From Pisolithus tinctorius (lineage: Eukaryota; Basidiomycota; Agaricomycetes; Boletales; Pisolithaceae): a stretch of 64,000 nucleotides of DNA. Shown piece after piece: positions 12,471 to 25,915 of this stretch. The translations under genes and the position numbers were made by a program. The stretch lies in contig JANFAH010000016.1 of NCBI GenBank assembly GCA_024663395.1, positions 868,001-932,000 of the forward strand, read 5' to 3'. Numbering within the stretch: position 1 is the first letter of the stretch; every line of letters begins with the position of its first letter. The notes beneath the pieces are model-generated. The model was not told the origin of the DNA and did no database searches. It worked only from the letters and a program-made list of their open reading frames with translations.

Positions 12471-13631
12471 ATAGCGTCTACATGCTCTGTAATACCATCG
12501 TTTTCAAACTTTTTTTTGAGACCGTTCACGTTAGTGGTGGCGTCTGCATGCCCAATTGAGTTTAACGTACTGCAGCACCGCATCGACAGGCCTTCAGCTA
12601 GACTCCTTGGTGTTGCATCTTTGTACACCGTTTACTTCGAGCTCGGGCCACCTGCTCGTGCGCGACTAGGTGCTCTCTTTCCACATGCTTGGCTGGGGCG
12701 AAGAGCAAAGTTCGTGATCTATATCATTTTAAGTTGGTCGCATGCCTGGAGGTTGCCTGATATACCTCTACTCTGAGAAGTCATATCCTGCAGGCTCAGC
12801 TGACAGGATATCAGCGCGCTTTGAGATGACATTAAGTCCTTCTCGGGGCATCTGGGGTATCGCGTTCATTCTTGTCCTGATGATTGTCGCATGTATCAGC
12901 AATCAACTGGATGGTCTGTCCACCTGGCCGACCTACCACCCACTGGGGGTTTAATAATATGGCGCTAATCCCAGATAGTCCTGTTTTCACAGCTAGTGGC
13001 TTCAACACCAGGCTCCCACGTTACCGAAGTCAGTCACGATCCTTGGTACCATGGTTGATAGGAGGGTCACGATTGGGCTAACAAAAGGCGCTACAGTAAG
13101 TCCCATTTCTGGCAAACAATGGCCCTGATAGTTTTGCATATACGAAGACTCCTTGAGGAGGAAAATGGTAGTTACCATGGACGAGGCAACCAGAAAAACT
13201 TCTTCAGTCAAGTACGGTCTGTGACACGTCTCTTCATTGTCGAGTTATGGACCTGCGACTCACAGATGGCAAAATTCATCATGGGTACTTAGTTCCAACC
13301 TCAGCTTCTGATATGGGTCCCGGAAAGCTCTATCTGGATGGTCTAGCTGTGATCGTCCGTGCAGAAGGACAAATGAAGCTCGCCACAAAGTATGGTGAGA
13401 AGCTCCAGGTACCATATAAGCAGAAGCCAAAGCGTTCCATTCGGTGTCAGTCGGATACGTCCGATACGACGACGACGGTAATTGGAGTTGTAGGCAGATA
13501 GCTAAAACATGGGACAAAGGACAGGGACAGAGAATCATGGACTTGCACAAATCACGCACATCTGTTCCGGCTCCACCGAAATCAACTCCTGACCTCATGG
13601 TATGTTGCGGTTGCGATGCTTGCTTCTTGAC
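10740..13631. other. non-coding part of duplication copy 1 and spacer
   Basis: Several short ORFs occur (for example 11219-11575 on the plus strand), but none has a recognisable domain or consistent codon pattern. From about 11000 to 12470 the sequence is weakly collinear with 16400-17490, which fits decayed upstream DNA of the laccase unit. From 12470 to 13631 I see nothing that can be named. Confidence 0.4.
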
Positions 13632-16600
13632 TCTATCTAGTACTGAATGCAGGCAATGAAAGACGGTTTCTGACGTGCCAAGTTCGGCTGTCTGTGGGCT
13701 TATTTAACTCCCTCGGAGGTTTACCAGGTGAGGAAAAACAACGCTAGTGTTGGCAGGCACCTCCGGTGATGCATGGTGTCATACAAAGTGATCCCAGACA
13801 AATCCATTCTACTCCTACAGGTCTGCTAACACGATGTACTAGTGGGTCTATGCATGTAGTTATGAAAGGTTTCGTAGTCATACGATGTCTACGCGCACGA
13901 GGACGGCGACGAGATATTGATCAATTGTAAATGGAAATTCCGAAAATCCGCTATATTGTAATAGTGTGAATAGGGTGTCAGTGGTGCATGTACTAGTACT
14001 TACTGCCAATGAGAACCATGTTATGCACTTATGCTACGATGCTTTGTGAGGAGCACAGTTTGTACCAATACTCTGAAATAAGTTAGTAATCTGATTATTG
14101 GGCTCGAAAGTCTTGATAACGAACCTGGAGTGGCATTACTTTCCTGAACTCGGCTGACAACGGCTTCAGCCATGACAACAGCGAATCCACTATTTCATGT
14201 TGGTTAGATTGGAAGGATAGACGATTTTCGTCTGCTCACTTGTGAAGGTGCCAATCAATGTGGCTAGAGTCAAACCGTGGTTAGAAATTATGGGGTGGAA
14301 AAAAAAAGAAGCTACCCACCAGTGGAAAAACCAAGGGCCAGGATTATTGGTGGTGAAACGGATAGTTACATTGTCGTTCTGCGTTTGGCTTCCAAGTGAC
14401 ACTGTATCCCTTCGCACCGGATTTATGTAGTTGTAAGTGTTCTTGCCAGCTACACGAACGACATCAAATGCATGCTGTAATCAAGTATCAGAGAAATTCT
14501 GAACATCAATACAAGGATGCAACATACCCCGTGAAGGTGTATAGGGTGCTATTCAGCACAGCTTCCAGTCAGTCCACCGAGGGCACATCCCGTTGAAGCC
14601 GACTCACCGGACCACCCAGTGCACCCCCCGGGGTGAGATCAGTTGCCGGAATGCTGATTTCGATCGTCTTGTTGGCTGGCAACTCATAGACACTCCCGTT
14701 GGGAAGCAGTTGTGAAGCGTTCAGAGCACCACTAAGAATTTGAAGGAGTACGGGAAGTGGAGGGTCAACAAAGGCAACACCATCGACGGTGTACACTCCC
14801 TGAGCAGCGTTGATACCCGTGATCAGATTAATATTGACGTCCGCGTTACCTTGCCCAGGAATACCAGGTACACCACTGCCATGAGAGGATGAAGAGTACT
14901 TTCATCAAATGGCAGAACGTACAGCCCTGGGTCCGTCGTAGGGTCCTGAATGGGTGCACCACCATACCTCAGAATGGCCGAGTTGAGTCCTCCGTCAAAG
15001 GTCTGGTTAGGGAAATTGGACACAGATCGAATCCAGTAGTTGTCCACGGGTTGATCGGCAGTGACGACGACCGAATAACGCTGGCCCGCATGCACTGCAA
15101 GTGAGTCAACGACCACTGGTTCCACTTCGTTGCCATCTGCTTCGATAATCGTCATGTGTGGCCATCGATTGTGAAGTTAAACCACGTCACAAGATGCCCC
15201 ATATCCGGAATCGATACCTCTGCCCTGTGTGACATTAAGGACAGCGAGTGGTGAAGACAGACCACCTGGATAACGACCAAGTCCATTGATCAGAGTAGAA
15301 TCCGGCGTGAAGGAGGGTTGTACAACAGCGGGGAGGGTTTGTGGTACCTATACAAGACGAAGTGAACTAAAAGAAATGTTTTGCAAGATCCTAACGACGA
15401 ACCAGTCAGAAAGTACGATGATGGTCGATTCTATGATGATCATCAATTAAGCTCAAACGAATGAGGAAATGACCCTACCATCATCAACGTCATACATATC
15501 AGCAAGGGGATCATCTGGGTCATAGATACCAGCGGTCCTCTTAATCCATCGCAGTACTGAGCCGACAAGTGCGAGTGATACCAGTACGTCCCGGCTTGGT
15601 CCGGTACAGTGAACCTATGCAAGAAGCTCCCGTTAGGCTGTATGGGGCACTGAGTAATCCATGCGGTTCCATCGGCCCAATTGGACTGGTGCTGAAAGAT
15701 GCCGTGCCAATGCTGTAAAAAATCCAGAGCGTCGGTTTGTCTGATACCATCAAAGCACATCTAGTCGTGAACTGACGATACTTGTTGTGATATCCATGGA
15801 GGTATCGTTCAGTAGGTTAGTAACATTGATCAAGAATTCGTCACCCTTGTGTGGAAGCATTAACCCCAGATGCGCTGGAAATAAGAAAAATGAACAGCAC
15901 CTTTTGCGCTTGAATTAGGGGCCCGGGAAATGTCCCACCAGCAAGAACTGCCCTTTAAGGTGTCAAAACATGGACATTCCGACGTTCACAGGGGCATGAC
16001 TTACGATCGAGAAAAGCCATCCGGTGAAATGACCCTATTCAAGATCTCGATGGTTGAGACGGGACCTAGGGCATTCTTGGATGGGGCGCGGTGTAATTGT
16101 GGCCCAATAACGGTTGCCGTTGCTAAATAAAAGTTAATCAAGCCAAACGCGAGTAGATGTACCAGAATGTACATAATGAACATGGTAAGAATAACAGTGG
16201 GGACCAAGACGGTTAGGGCACCATTGCATGACCCTCACCTTTATGAGGTCTCAGCTCAGTGGATTCCGACTGCTACCCAACGGACAACGCCGCCTCGAAA
16301 AGGACATTGCCGTATTCTCATCCAGAGTGCTCGATGTCACAACAGTGATGCCGTGCTATGCTAGCTGAATATGCAACGTCAGGGGATGGACGCTGGCTGA
16401 CACTCTCGCCGCAAACGTTAGGGCTTTGAGAATTTTTTAATCACTGTCTGGTCAGATCTGTGGATGGATGTAAAACGAGCTGCACTGAACAGGGCAATTA
16501 CGAAATCACTACTAACCTATGGCAATGCGGAGTACCTTGATGGTACAAGGTGACCGATCAAACAGAGTATTTGCCTTCCTTCAAAGCTTTGATAATTCAA

Positions 16601-17490
16601 CCTGACAAATGTTCGAACCATTCTTTTTAACACAATCATCGTGATTGGCCAAGCACCGGTGCCTTGCAGGACCAGATCGAGGATTCAGAACATTGTGGCC
16701 ACAGAACACGTCGGTTGGTTGTGGTCGACGTGATGGCACTGTGACCGTGACGTTGACCCAGGTTTAGGGGTAGGAGGCATTACGCATTAACGCGTTAACC
16801 ATCGTTTGTTCACAACATGCTATCTAACTCGAAATGGAGGATGGGATAATGACGAGATATCAGAATATTAATCATAGGAGATTGCGCCGAACGAATCAGC
16901 TCTGCTTGCGAACAACGTGACAGCAGCACCACGGTAGTCGGGTTCTCTTCCTAGGACTTTAGGCACTGCTGTGTTCCGACGGTTAAACGTTGCCTCGTCA
17001 GATTTCGACCTGATGGTATGGTCCCTCAGTGGTTTACTGTACCTGCGCCCGATTATGTCGTAAAGCACAGTGAGATTACCTGTCTTGCTCATTCGCCTCT
17101 GCATGCTTTGTCACATGGGTGTCCCCTCTATCTCGAACTCTTTTTGGACTGTTAAGGTTGGTAAGACTTAGAATGTCGTGCTGACGGTACTTGGGCTAGG
17201 TTCCTGGGCATTGCCTCCTCCTAGATGGTCCCATCTTCGCCATGAGGGTGATCACTGGTTATCGGTCTCCTCTCCCCGGTTGGTGTATCTTGACCAAATC
17301 TCTCGCCACGATTCGTATCTTTGGTGTCTACTTGGCATACCCGTTGACTTCTGTCGGATCCAATCTTATGCGATACTTGCGAAATCATTTTTCGTCTTAC
17401 TGGGGGCGTAGTGGAGACATATGGCGGATATCTTTGCTCCATTAGCTAACTGCAGGTGAGGTTACATGTCCTGTGTAAGGCTCACTGTGG
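13632..17490. repeat. tandem segmental duplication, copy 2 (laccase unit)
   Basis: Second copy of the unit described at 8200. It opens with a shared motif (TACTGAATGCAGG) and keeps the same gene order and orientation. Both copies carry their own private indels, so neither is a recent exact copy of the other. Confidence 0.75.
14010..16183 (-). pseudogene. laccase (multicopper oxidase) pseudogene, copy 2
   Basis: Same gene structure as copy 1. Exon 1 is open (about 16010-16183) and encodes a hydrophobic leader, then the first cupredoxin strand (GPVSTIEI). Introns of about 50 bp follow. Copper signatures one and two are intact in one exon (15540-15712: [15 protein letters not shown] and [14 protein letters not shown]). 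The central domain lies at 14823-15330, the third-domain strands at 14569-14796, and HCHIDWH is again split by an intron with its Cys codon spanning the junction (about 14270-14325). Lesions: one base lost after GPLV (about 15520), one in the PPFTPDS region (about 15315), one in LHPLHG (about 14885), and one extra base near the C-terminus. With the missing bases it would resemble a standard secreted laccase. Confidence 0.85.
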
Positions 17491-18107
17491 ACCTGTAGCG
17501 TTTGTTTGGCTCTGTTCCCTCCCAGTATGTACTAGCTTCCGGCGATACCCCTCACTCTTCGCAGTGACGAGCACTGATTATGCTAGGGATGGTGAAAAAA
17601 CATCGGCTCTAAGGTGTGTCATTCCATTATTTCTGCTGGTTTGGTATGTCTCATTTTCAATTTAGCTGTAACTCTGACGGCCCTCGCGGTCGATGGAGCA
17701 TGACTCCGTCCCCTGCTGTAAACAACTGTGTAGAGTTCTTGGGCTAAGACCGTAAGAGCCAGATCCAGGAGGTGATCAGGAAGAAGTTAAGATTCGTGAG
17801 CATGCACTTTCTTTGCCTCGAGTCTAGAATTCCAGTATGATAGTACTCTAGTTATGTAACTGGAGTCTTCCATCGGTGGAGAATAGTCGGACCTTTTTTC
17901 AGTTCGTGATTAGACCTTCCTAATCGAGGTGTTCACGAGGGTGTTAGCGTGAAGCGCAACGTTCGCTTCCCCTTTTCATGTATATGCCCATCTCCTTTAA
18001 AATAAAAAAACGCGCATGAATATCGTCTGTCCTCGTGTGTATTTCCTTGACTTCCATCTCTTTCCCTACTAGTTCCTCACAGACTATTGTCCACATTCAC
18101 GTCTAGA
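16400..18107. other. non-coding duplication tail and upstream region of the transporter
   Basis: No gene is supported. The part up to about 17490 is diverged duplication sequence. The last 100 bases before 18108 include a purine-rich stretch (AATAAAAAAACG at about 18001) that could be promoter of the peptide transporter. Confidence 0.4.
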
Positions 18108-20553
18108 ATGGCCGGCTTGGAACCGGACCGCGAGATTCCTGTTGCTTTGGCAGAGGTCGAACGTCATGAGAAAATTGCCCACGACTATGCTCTGCAAAAG
18201 AAGGGTACGACGTCAGATGCAACTGCCGATAAGGTTGATCCCCTTCACGAGGGATTGGAGTTTCCAACCGAGGAGAGCTCATCGCTCTTCGCAGAGTGTC
18301 AGACACAATACCGTGGACCGTTTACAGTTGGTTTTTACTCTTGTACACGTACAGGCGTCCCCTGACATACTTCGGCAGTGATCGCCGTCGTGGGACTGGC
18401 TGAGCGATTTTCTGTGAGTATTTGTTTTTTGTGATATCTGAAGTCGAACCCGCTGAGGAATTTTGCGTCATGTGTAGTACTATGGTGTGTGTTCCTTGAC
18501 TTTTCATATCAGCTCTTCAACTTTATTTCCCGTGATAGGTGCAACTGCGGTCTTCGTAAGTCTTGCTTCGTTCTTGCCGAATATTCGACAGTGCCTCACT
18601 GAGTGTGGCAGGTAAATTTCATTCAACAACCACTTCCACCCAATTCAACCACCGGCGCAGGTGGTTTGCATGGCCAATCTGGTGCTCTTGGAAGAGGTCA
18701 GCAAATGTCCACGGGTCTCACGACCTTCTATCAATTCTGGTGTGTAATGCCAGCGGGTGCTCACCTCACACCAGATATCTCACGTCTACATAGGTCGTAC
18801 GTAACGCCTATCGCAGGTGCCTACGTTGCGGACACCTATTGGGGTCGTTACAAACCGTTTGCGTGAGCGTTGCAATTGCCATGCTTGGCCAAGTTATCAT
18901 GATTATCTCGGCCGTACCTGTTATCATCGGAGGCAATGCCTCTGTCGTCTTTTTATTCTTTCTTTGATCGTCACCGGCATGGGGGCCGGCGGGTTCAAGT
19001 CCAATATCTCCCCTCTGGTGGCGGAACAGTACCGCCGGACAAAGATGTTTGTCTCGGTAACAAAGACAGGGGAACGCGTATCGTGGACCCCAGCTTGACA
19101 ACATCTAGAATTTACATGGTCAGATGTGATGCCATTCAGTCCTTGCGATTTAGAGCTCATGTGCACTAGTATTTTTATTCTTCATTAACATCGGCGCGCT
19201 CATCGGTCAGGTGGGTATGGTATACGTGGAAAAGGTTCGAGTTGTATGGTGTTGCTATCTTCGTTGATTGTTCAACCTTCCTGTCCAGTTCATCGGGTAC
19301 TGGCTGGCCTATACGCTTCCGACCATTGTTCTCTGCTCTCTCCTTTGGGCTTGTGGTATGGACATGGCAAGTATTGCACTTCACCACCAACGGGTTCAGT
19401 GCTCGTCACTGCGGCCGTGTCTGGCGATTTGCTATGTGCGGACGATGGTGTTGGAATCCTATCAAGACTTCAGAACCTCACCGCCGACGACTTCTGGGAG
19501 AGTGCTAAGCCAAGCAAGGTGGTCGGTGAGAAACCGGCGTGGATGAAGTTTGATGATAACTGGGTGGAAGAACTTCGGCGCGGGTTTAAAGCTTGTCTCG
19601 TATTCTCGTGGTTCCCGATTTATTGTGAGTTACTGCTTGTGATGCATGGTGGGTGATGATGCGGAACGGAACTTGCAGGGTTGTCGTACAACCAATTGAA
19701 CAATAATTTGACGTCGCAAGCTGCCACCATGAGCACACACGGTCTACCTAACGATGTTCTTCCTGACCTAGACCTTTGGCTCTCATCATCTTCATCCCGC
19801 TGTGCGACTTGGTCGTGAGTACCCTGTCTCCTCCCTGGTTATCTATGGTTTACGACGGCTCTGCCAGTTATACCCAGCTCTCGTCCGATGGAGGATCAAT
19901 TTCAGGCCCCTGCAAAGGATCGCTTGGGGGTTCTATACCGGTGCTGCAGCAATGGTATGGGCGGCCGTCGTCCAGCACTACGTTTACAAGGTAACCTCCC
20001 ATGTTCCTATGTGAAAACATCTGATGGATACCTAATCATCAGACAAATCCATGTGGATACCATGCCGGTACCTGTGTCGACAACAACGGGAATCCGTTGG
20101 TATCCCCCTTGGACGTGTGGATTCAGAGCGGATCGTGAGTACTTGGGTTTTCGCTTCGTCTCTCTTTTCTGACAGCAATTCATCCATGCATATCTTCAGA
20201 TATATTTTAATTGCATTTAGTGAGATCTTTGCTTCGATCACAGCATGGAGTATGCGTTCACTAAGGCACCGAGGAACATGCGGTCACTTGTCATGTCCAT
20301 GCTCCTCTTTACGAATGCTGTCGCATCTGCCATAGGCGAAGCCTTCGTTTGTGAGTACCCTGTCGTGCTTTGCTACGTGGGTGCATACTGACCACTTGCG
20401 GTAGCCCTCTCGACCGACCCGCTGCTTGTCTGGAACTACGGTTCCATCGCTGTTATATGTGGCGTTTCTGGCGTCATTTTCTGGGTCCTCGTGAGGAAGT
20501 TGAATTCTGAGGAGGATAAATTGAACAATATGGCTGAAGGACGGTTTGATTGA
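18108..20553 (+). pseudogene. POT/PTR2 family oligopeptide transporter, decayed
   Basis: This family imports di- and tripeptides with protons across the plasma membrane through 12 membrane helices. ATG is at 18108, followed by EGLEFPTEE and a first helix (GLAERFS), then the N-terminal loop (FIQQPLPP... at 18610-18715). The POT hallmarks ADTYWGRYK (about 18825-18855), GAGGFKSNISPLVAEQYRR (18985-19040) and GERV...DPSLTTSRIYM are readable. Later segments are WLAYTLPT (19296), LTADDFWE (19480), SYNQLNNNL (19684) and the last helices, ending EEDKLNN and TGA at 20551-20553. Introns with GT-AG ends are visible. Single-base losses at about 18272, 18852, 18960, 19080 and 19770 break the frame, so it is a pseudogene as read. 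Confidence 0.85.
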
Positions 20554-21829
20554 TGATCTGGACGTTTAAAGTTTAGTTTTCTAGGGTTTAAGGCGGTAAG
20601 AATAAGTGATGCCTAGTTATGCTTTGTATGTTTCCTGGAGTAACATTGTGTATCATTCATGATAGTGTTAGCGAATTGAACTTTGGTCGACCGATTGGTA
20701 CAACCAGCCGTGGGGTGACAAAAACGGTGTCCAGGTGACAGATCCAAACTATGGTTACCACGAGCCACTTCAAATTCTGCTGCAAGCACAGGGACGGTCA
20801 TTAGTTCGAAAACATCTATCATCATTGTAATCGCGGAGGGATCAGATTTGCGTCGGAGCCGCTGGCGGCTGACTCGATAGCCACTCCGAAACCCCGCACA
20901 GTGTGCGATGACTAGACTATTCCACGACGGCATGAGCGTCCGCTTTGCTGCTCCCCCACATACCCACGACAACCTGAGCAACCGTCTCGCGCCCCATCCC
21001 CGAACCTAGGTGAATGCCTATACAAATTCAGAAGACTACGCAGAAGTCAACAACTTCGGGTGTTCGATTTCAGATCAAGCGCGAGCTCAGCGTTGTTGAT
21101 ATCTGATTGGGGAAAAGATATTGAACGTCGTTTCCCAAGTAGTATTCACCGTGCAAACGCATTGAAGTACGATCAGACCACACATGCTATACATGGGCTA
21201 GGTATTACGAGCAAAGAATGGAATGCGTCTCTCGGCGCATCTGCCAGCTTGCATTTGATCATGGGTCTGAGTTGTAACAGCAGAGAGTTCTTTACCTTAA
21301 ATTCTGCGTATTAGACAACATCATCAACCTCGATATTTCTGAGACCTAGTCCTGCTACGTGGGCAACGGGGCTGAATCAATCTTCGCTTTCGATAAATGC
21401 TGACATCGAATACGATCTCTACTTACTCTGTGCGTTCTCTTTTCACCTTTGTGTGTGTTACGTCGTCTATCCACTCATATCTTGATTTCGACGACGTCTG
21501 GACTACTCCTGGCGACAAGCGTGCAAATCCGCCCCCTTTATTTTCTCCTTGTAATGCAACACCCATTTGTCAGTAGACCTAGGCGATTAAAGCACACGGC
21601 AGGAAGGCGGTGGACGGGCGATCGCGTGTTCAGGGAATAGTGGGTATAGCTTGGTACAGGACCCCACACCGATTGTATCTAGTAATCAGTAGTGCTACAC
21701 AGTAGTCTAGAGCTGAAGCTTGGAGGCTCGGGGCTGGACACCGTGTGAAGCCCAAACGACTCAAGCGCTCTGTAACTCTGAATTTTGGCTTACATATGCG
21801 CTTGCGTTATTTGAGACTCCGTGTTAGAC
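20554..21829. other. intergenic between transporter and PRP43 copy A
   Basis: The longest ORF is on the minus strand at 20613-20981, with no domain I recognise; neighbouring frames also hold short coding-like patches, so a degraded gene fragment is possible. Nothing else can be supported. Confidence 0.35.
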
Positions 21830-22407
21830 AGTTCCGACACTATGTACCAGGTGTGTACTCTATATTTAAAGCCTACGTCCATATAACTAACTGATTTTGG
21901 ACAATCTTCAGGTAACCTGTACCATAGCGATAAGGTCTGGACCTCAGTTAGGTGTCGCTTTGCACCCGGACAGGTTGTCGGATCGGCGATCTAAGGAAAA
22001 CGAGGAAAATGCCTTGCTTCTTCTGTTGATGGGGTTCGCCGTTGGGGCCGCATCAATACCGATGGGTGGGTGCCGTGATGTTGTATCTTCAAATGGATCA
22101 TGGCCAGCTTCATAGAATTTTGAAATCTGAGGTCGTGTCCTACCCTAATCGATCGCCGGATTTGCCAGCTGTAAACTTGCACTCAACTTGCACTAATGAA
22201 AATGCCATATCACCGACAAACAAGTCGATGGTGGGAACGAGTGGTCTGAGGACTGACTGGATGTTTACAATATGCGAGATGGTTGGGTAGGCGACTAAGC
22301 CTTTCATTCCCACCATCATGTCCCAAAGCAAACGGACCCATGATACGGAAAGCGGCAATCGAAGATTACTACCCTCTGTAATTGGCAACTACCAACTCCC
22401 ATGGTTC
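21830..22407 (+). repeat. upstream repeat shared by PRP43 copies A, B and C (copy A)
   Basis: About 550 bp preceding the ATG of copy A. It matches 32345-32913 and 36355-36897, with shared anchors such as GTGTGTACT and AACCTGT. It is absent upstream of the intact PRP43 at 43148, so copies A-C descend from one duplicated unit with its own 5' flank. Confidence 0.7.
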
Positions 22408-25261
<2,854 letters not shown>

Positions 25262-25480
25262 TAAAGTTGTACACTTAAAACTTGTTTTTCTCTGTCAAGA
25301 ATGTCCCTCTGTGATGCATCACATCGATATGCACATGTACTCGTAATCCCAGGAGGCATAACAGGCGATAGCCCTTCAAATTAATGTAAAAACACATGAA
25401 GTAACAAGCCCAAGGCAATAGACAAATAAGAAAATAGCAGACGATGCAAACTAGAACAGGGCCGTCGCTGCTGACTGCCA
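25262..25480 (+). repeat. 3' flank of PRP43 copy A, shared with copies B and C
   Basis: Matches 35754-35950 and 39970-40125 (for example AAAACACATGAAG near 25390 and 40075). In the other copies this flank runs into the 3' end of the zinc-finger gene; here it is cut by the Plavaka element. Confidence 0.65.
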
Positions 25481-25915
25481 CCTTGTTTACCACGCCGGAG
25501 CGCTGCACACGTCAATGCACTACAGGAAACAGCAACATGCGAGCTGTGAAGACTACTAGTAAGCTATTGTAATTGACGTGGCTGGTGGGATTTGCCGTGC
25601 GGAGTTGATTTAGAGGCATATGCGGGGATCGAGTCGACAAAGGCGCCTCATTTTCGGGTTTGAGTGACCTTCATCTGTAAAACCACTGAAATGAACGCTT
25701 AACTTGACAGCCTTACGGGTGGTTACGTGGTGTGAGATCGCGACTTGTGATTGGTGGAGATCAATGTAGTTCCTCTTGATATCTCCGAAGGGTAATAATT
25801 ACAGAGATAAGATGTAGACATCATGATTACGGGGATAAGATACAAGAATCACTCGGCTACAAGGGACAATCAAGTTGGGGCAGCGGCGGCCCTTCTATTG
25901 CAATGCTACAAACGA

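Noticed and set aside
13002..13211. Minus-strand ORF ending in MVPRIVTDFGNVGAWC as a laccase exon
   Set aside because: It does not align with laccase motifs and has no flanking exons.
20613..20981. Minus-strand ORF as a gene
   Set aside because: No recognisable domain; neighbouring frames equally open in patches.
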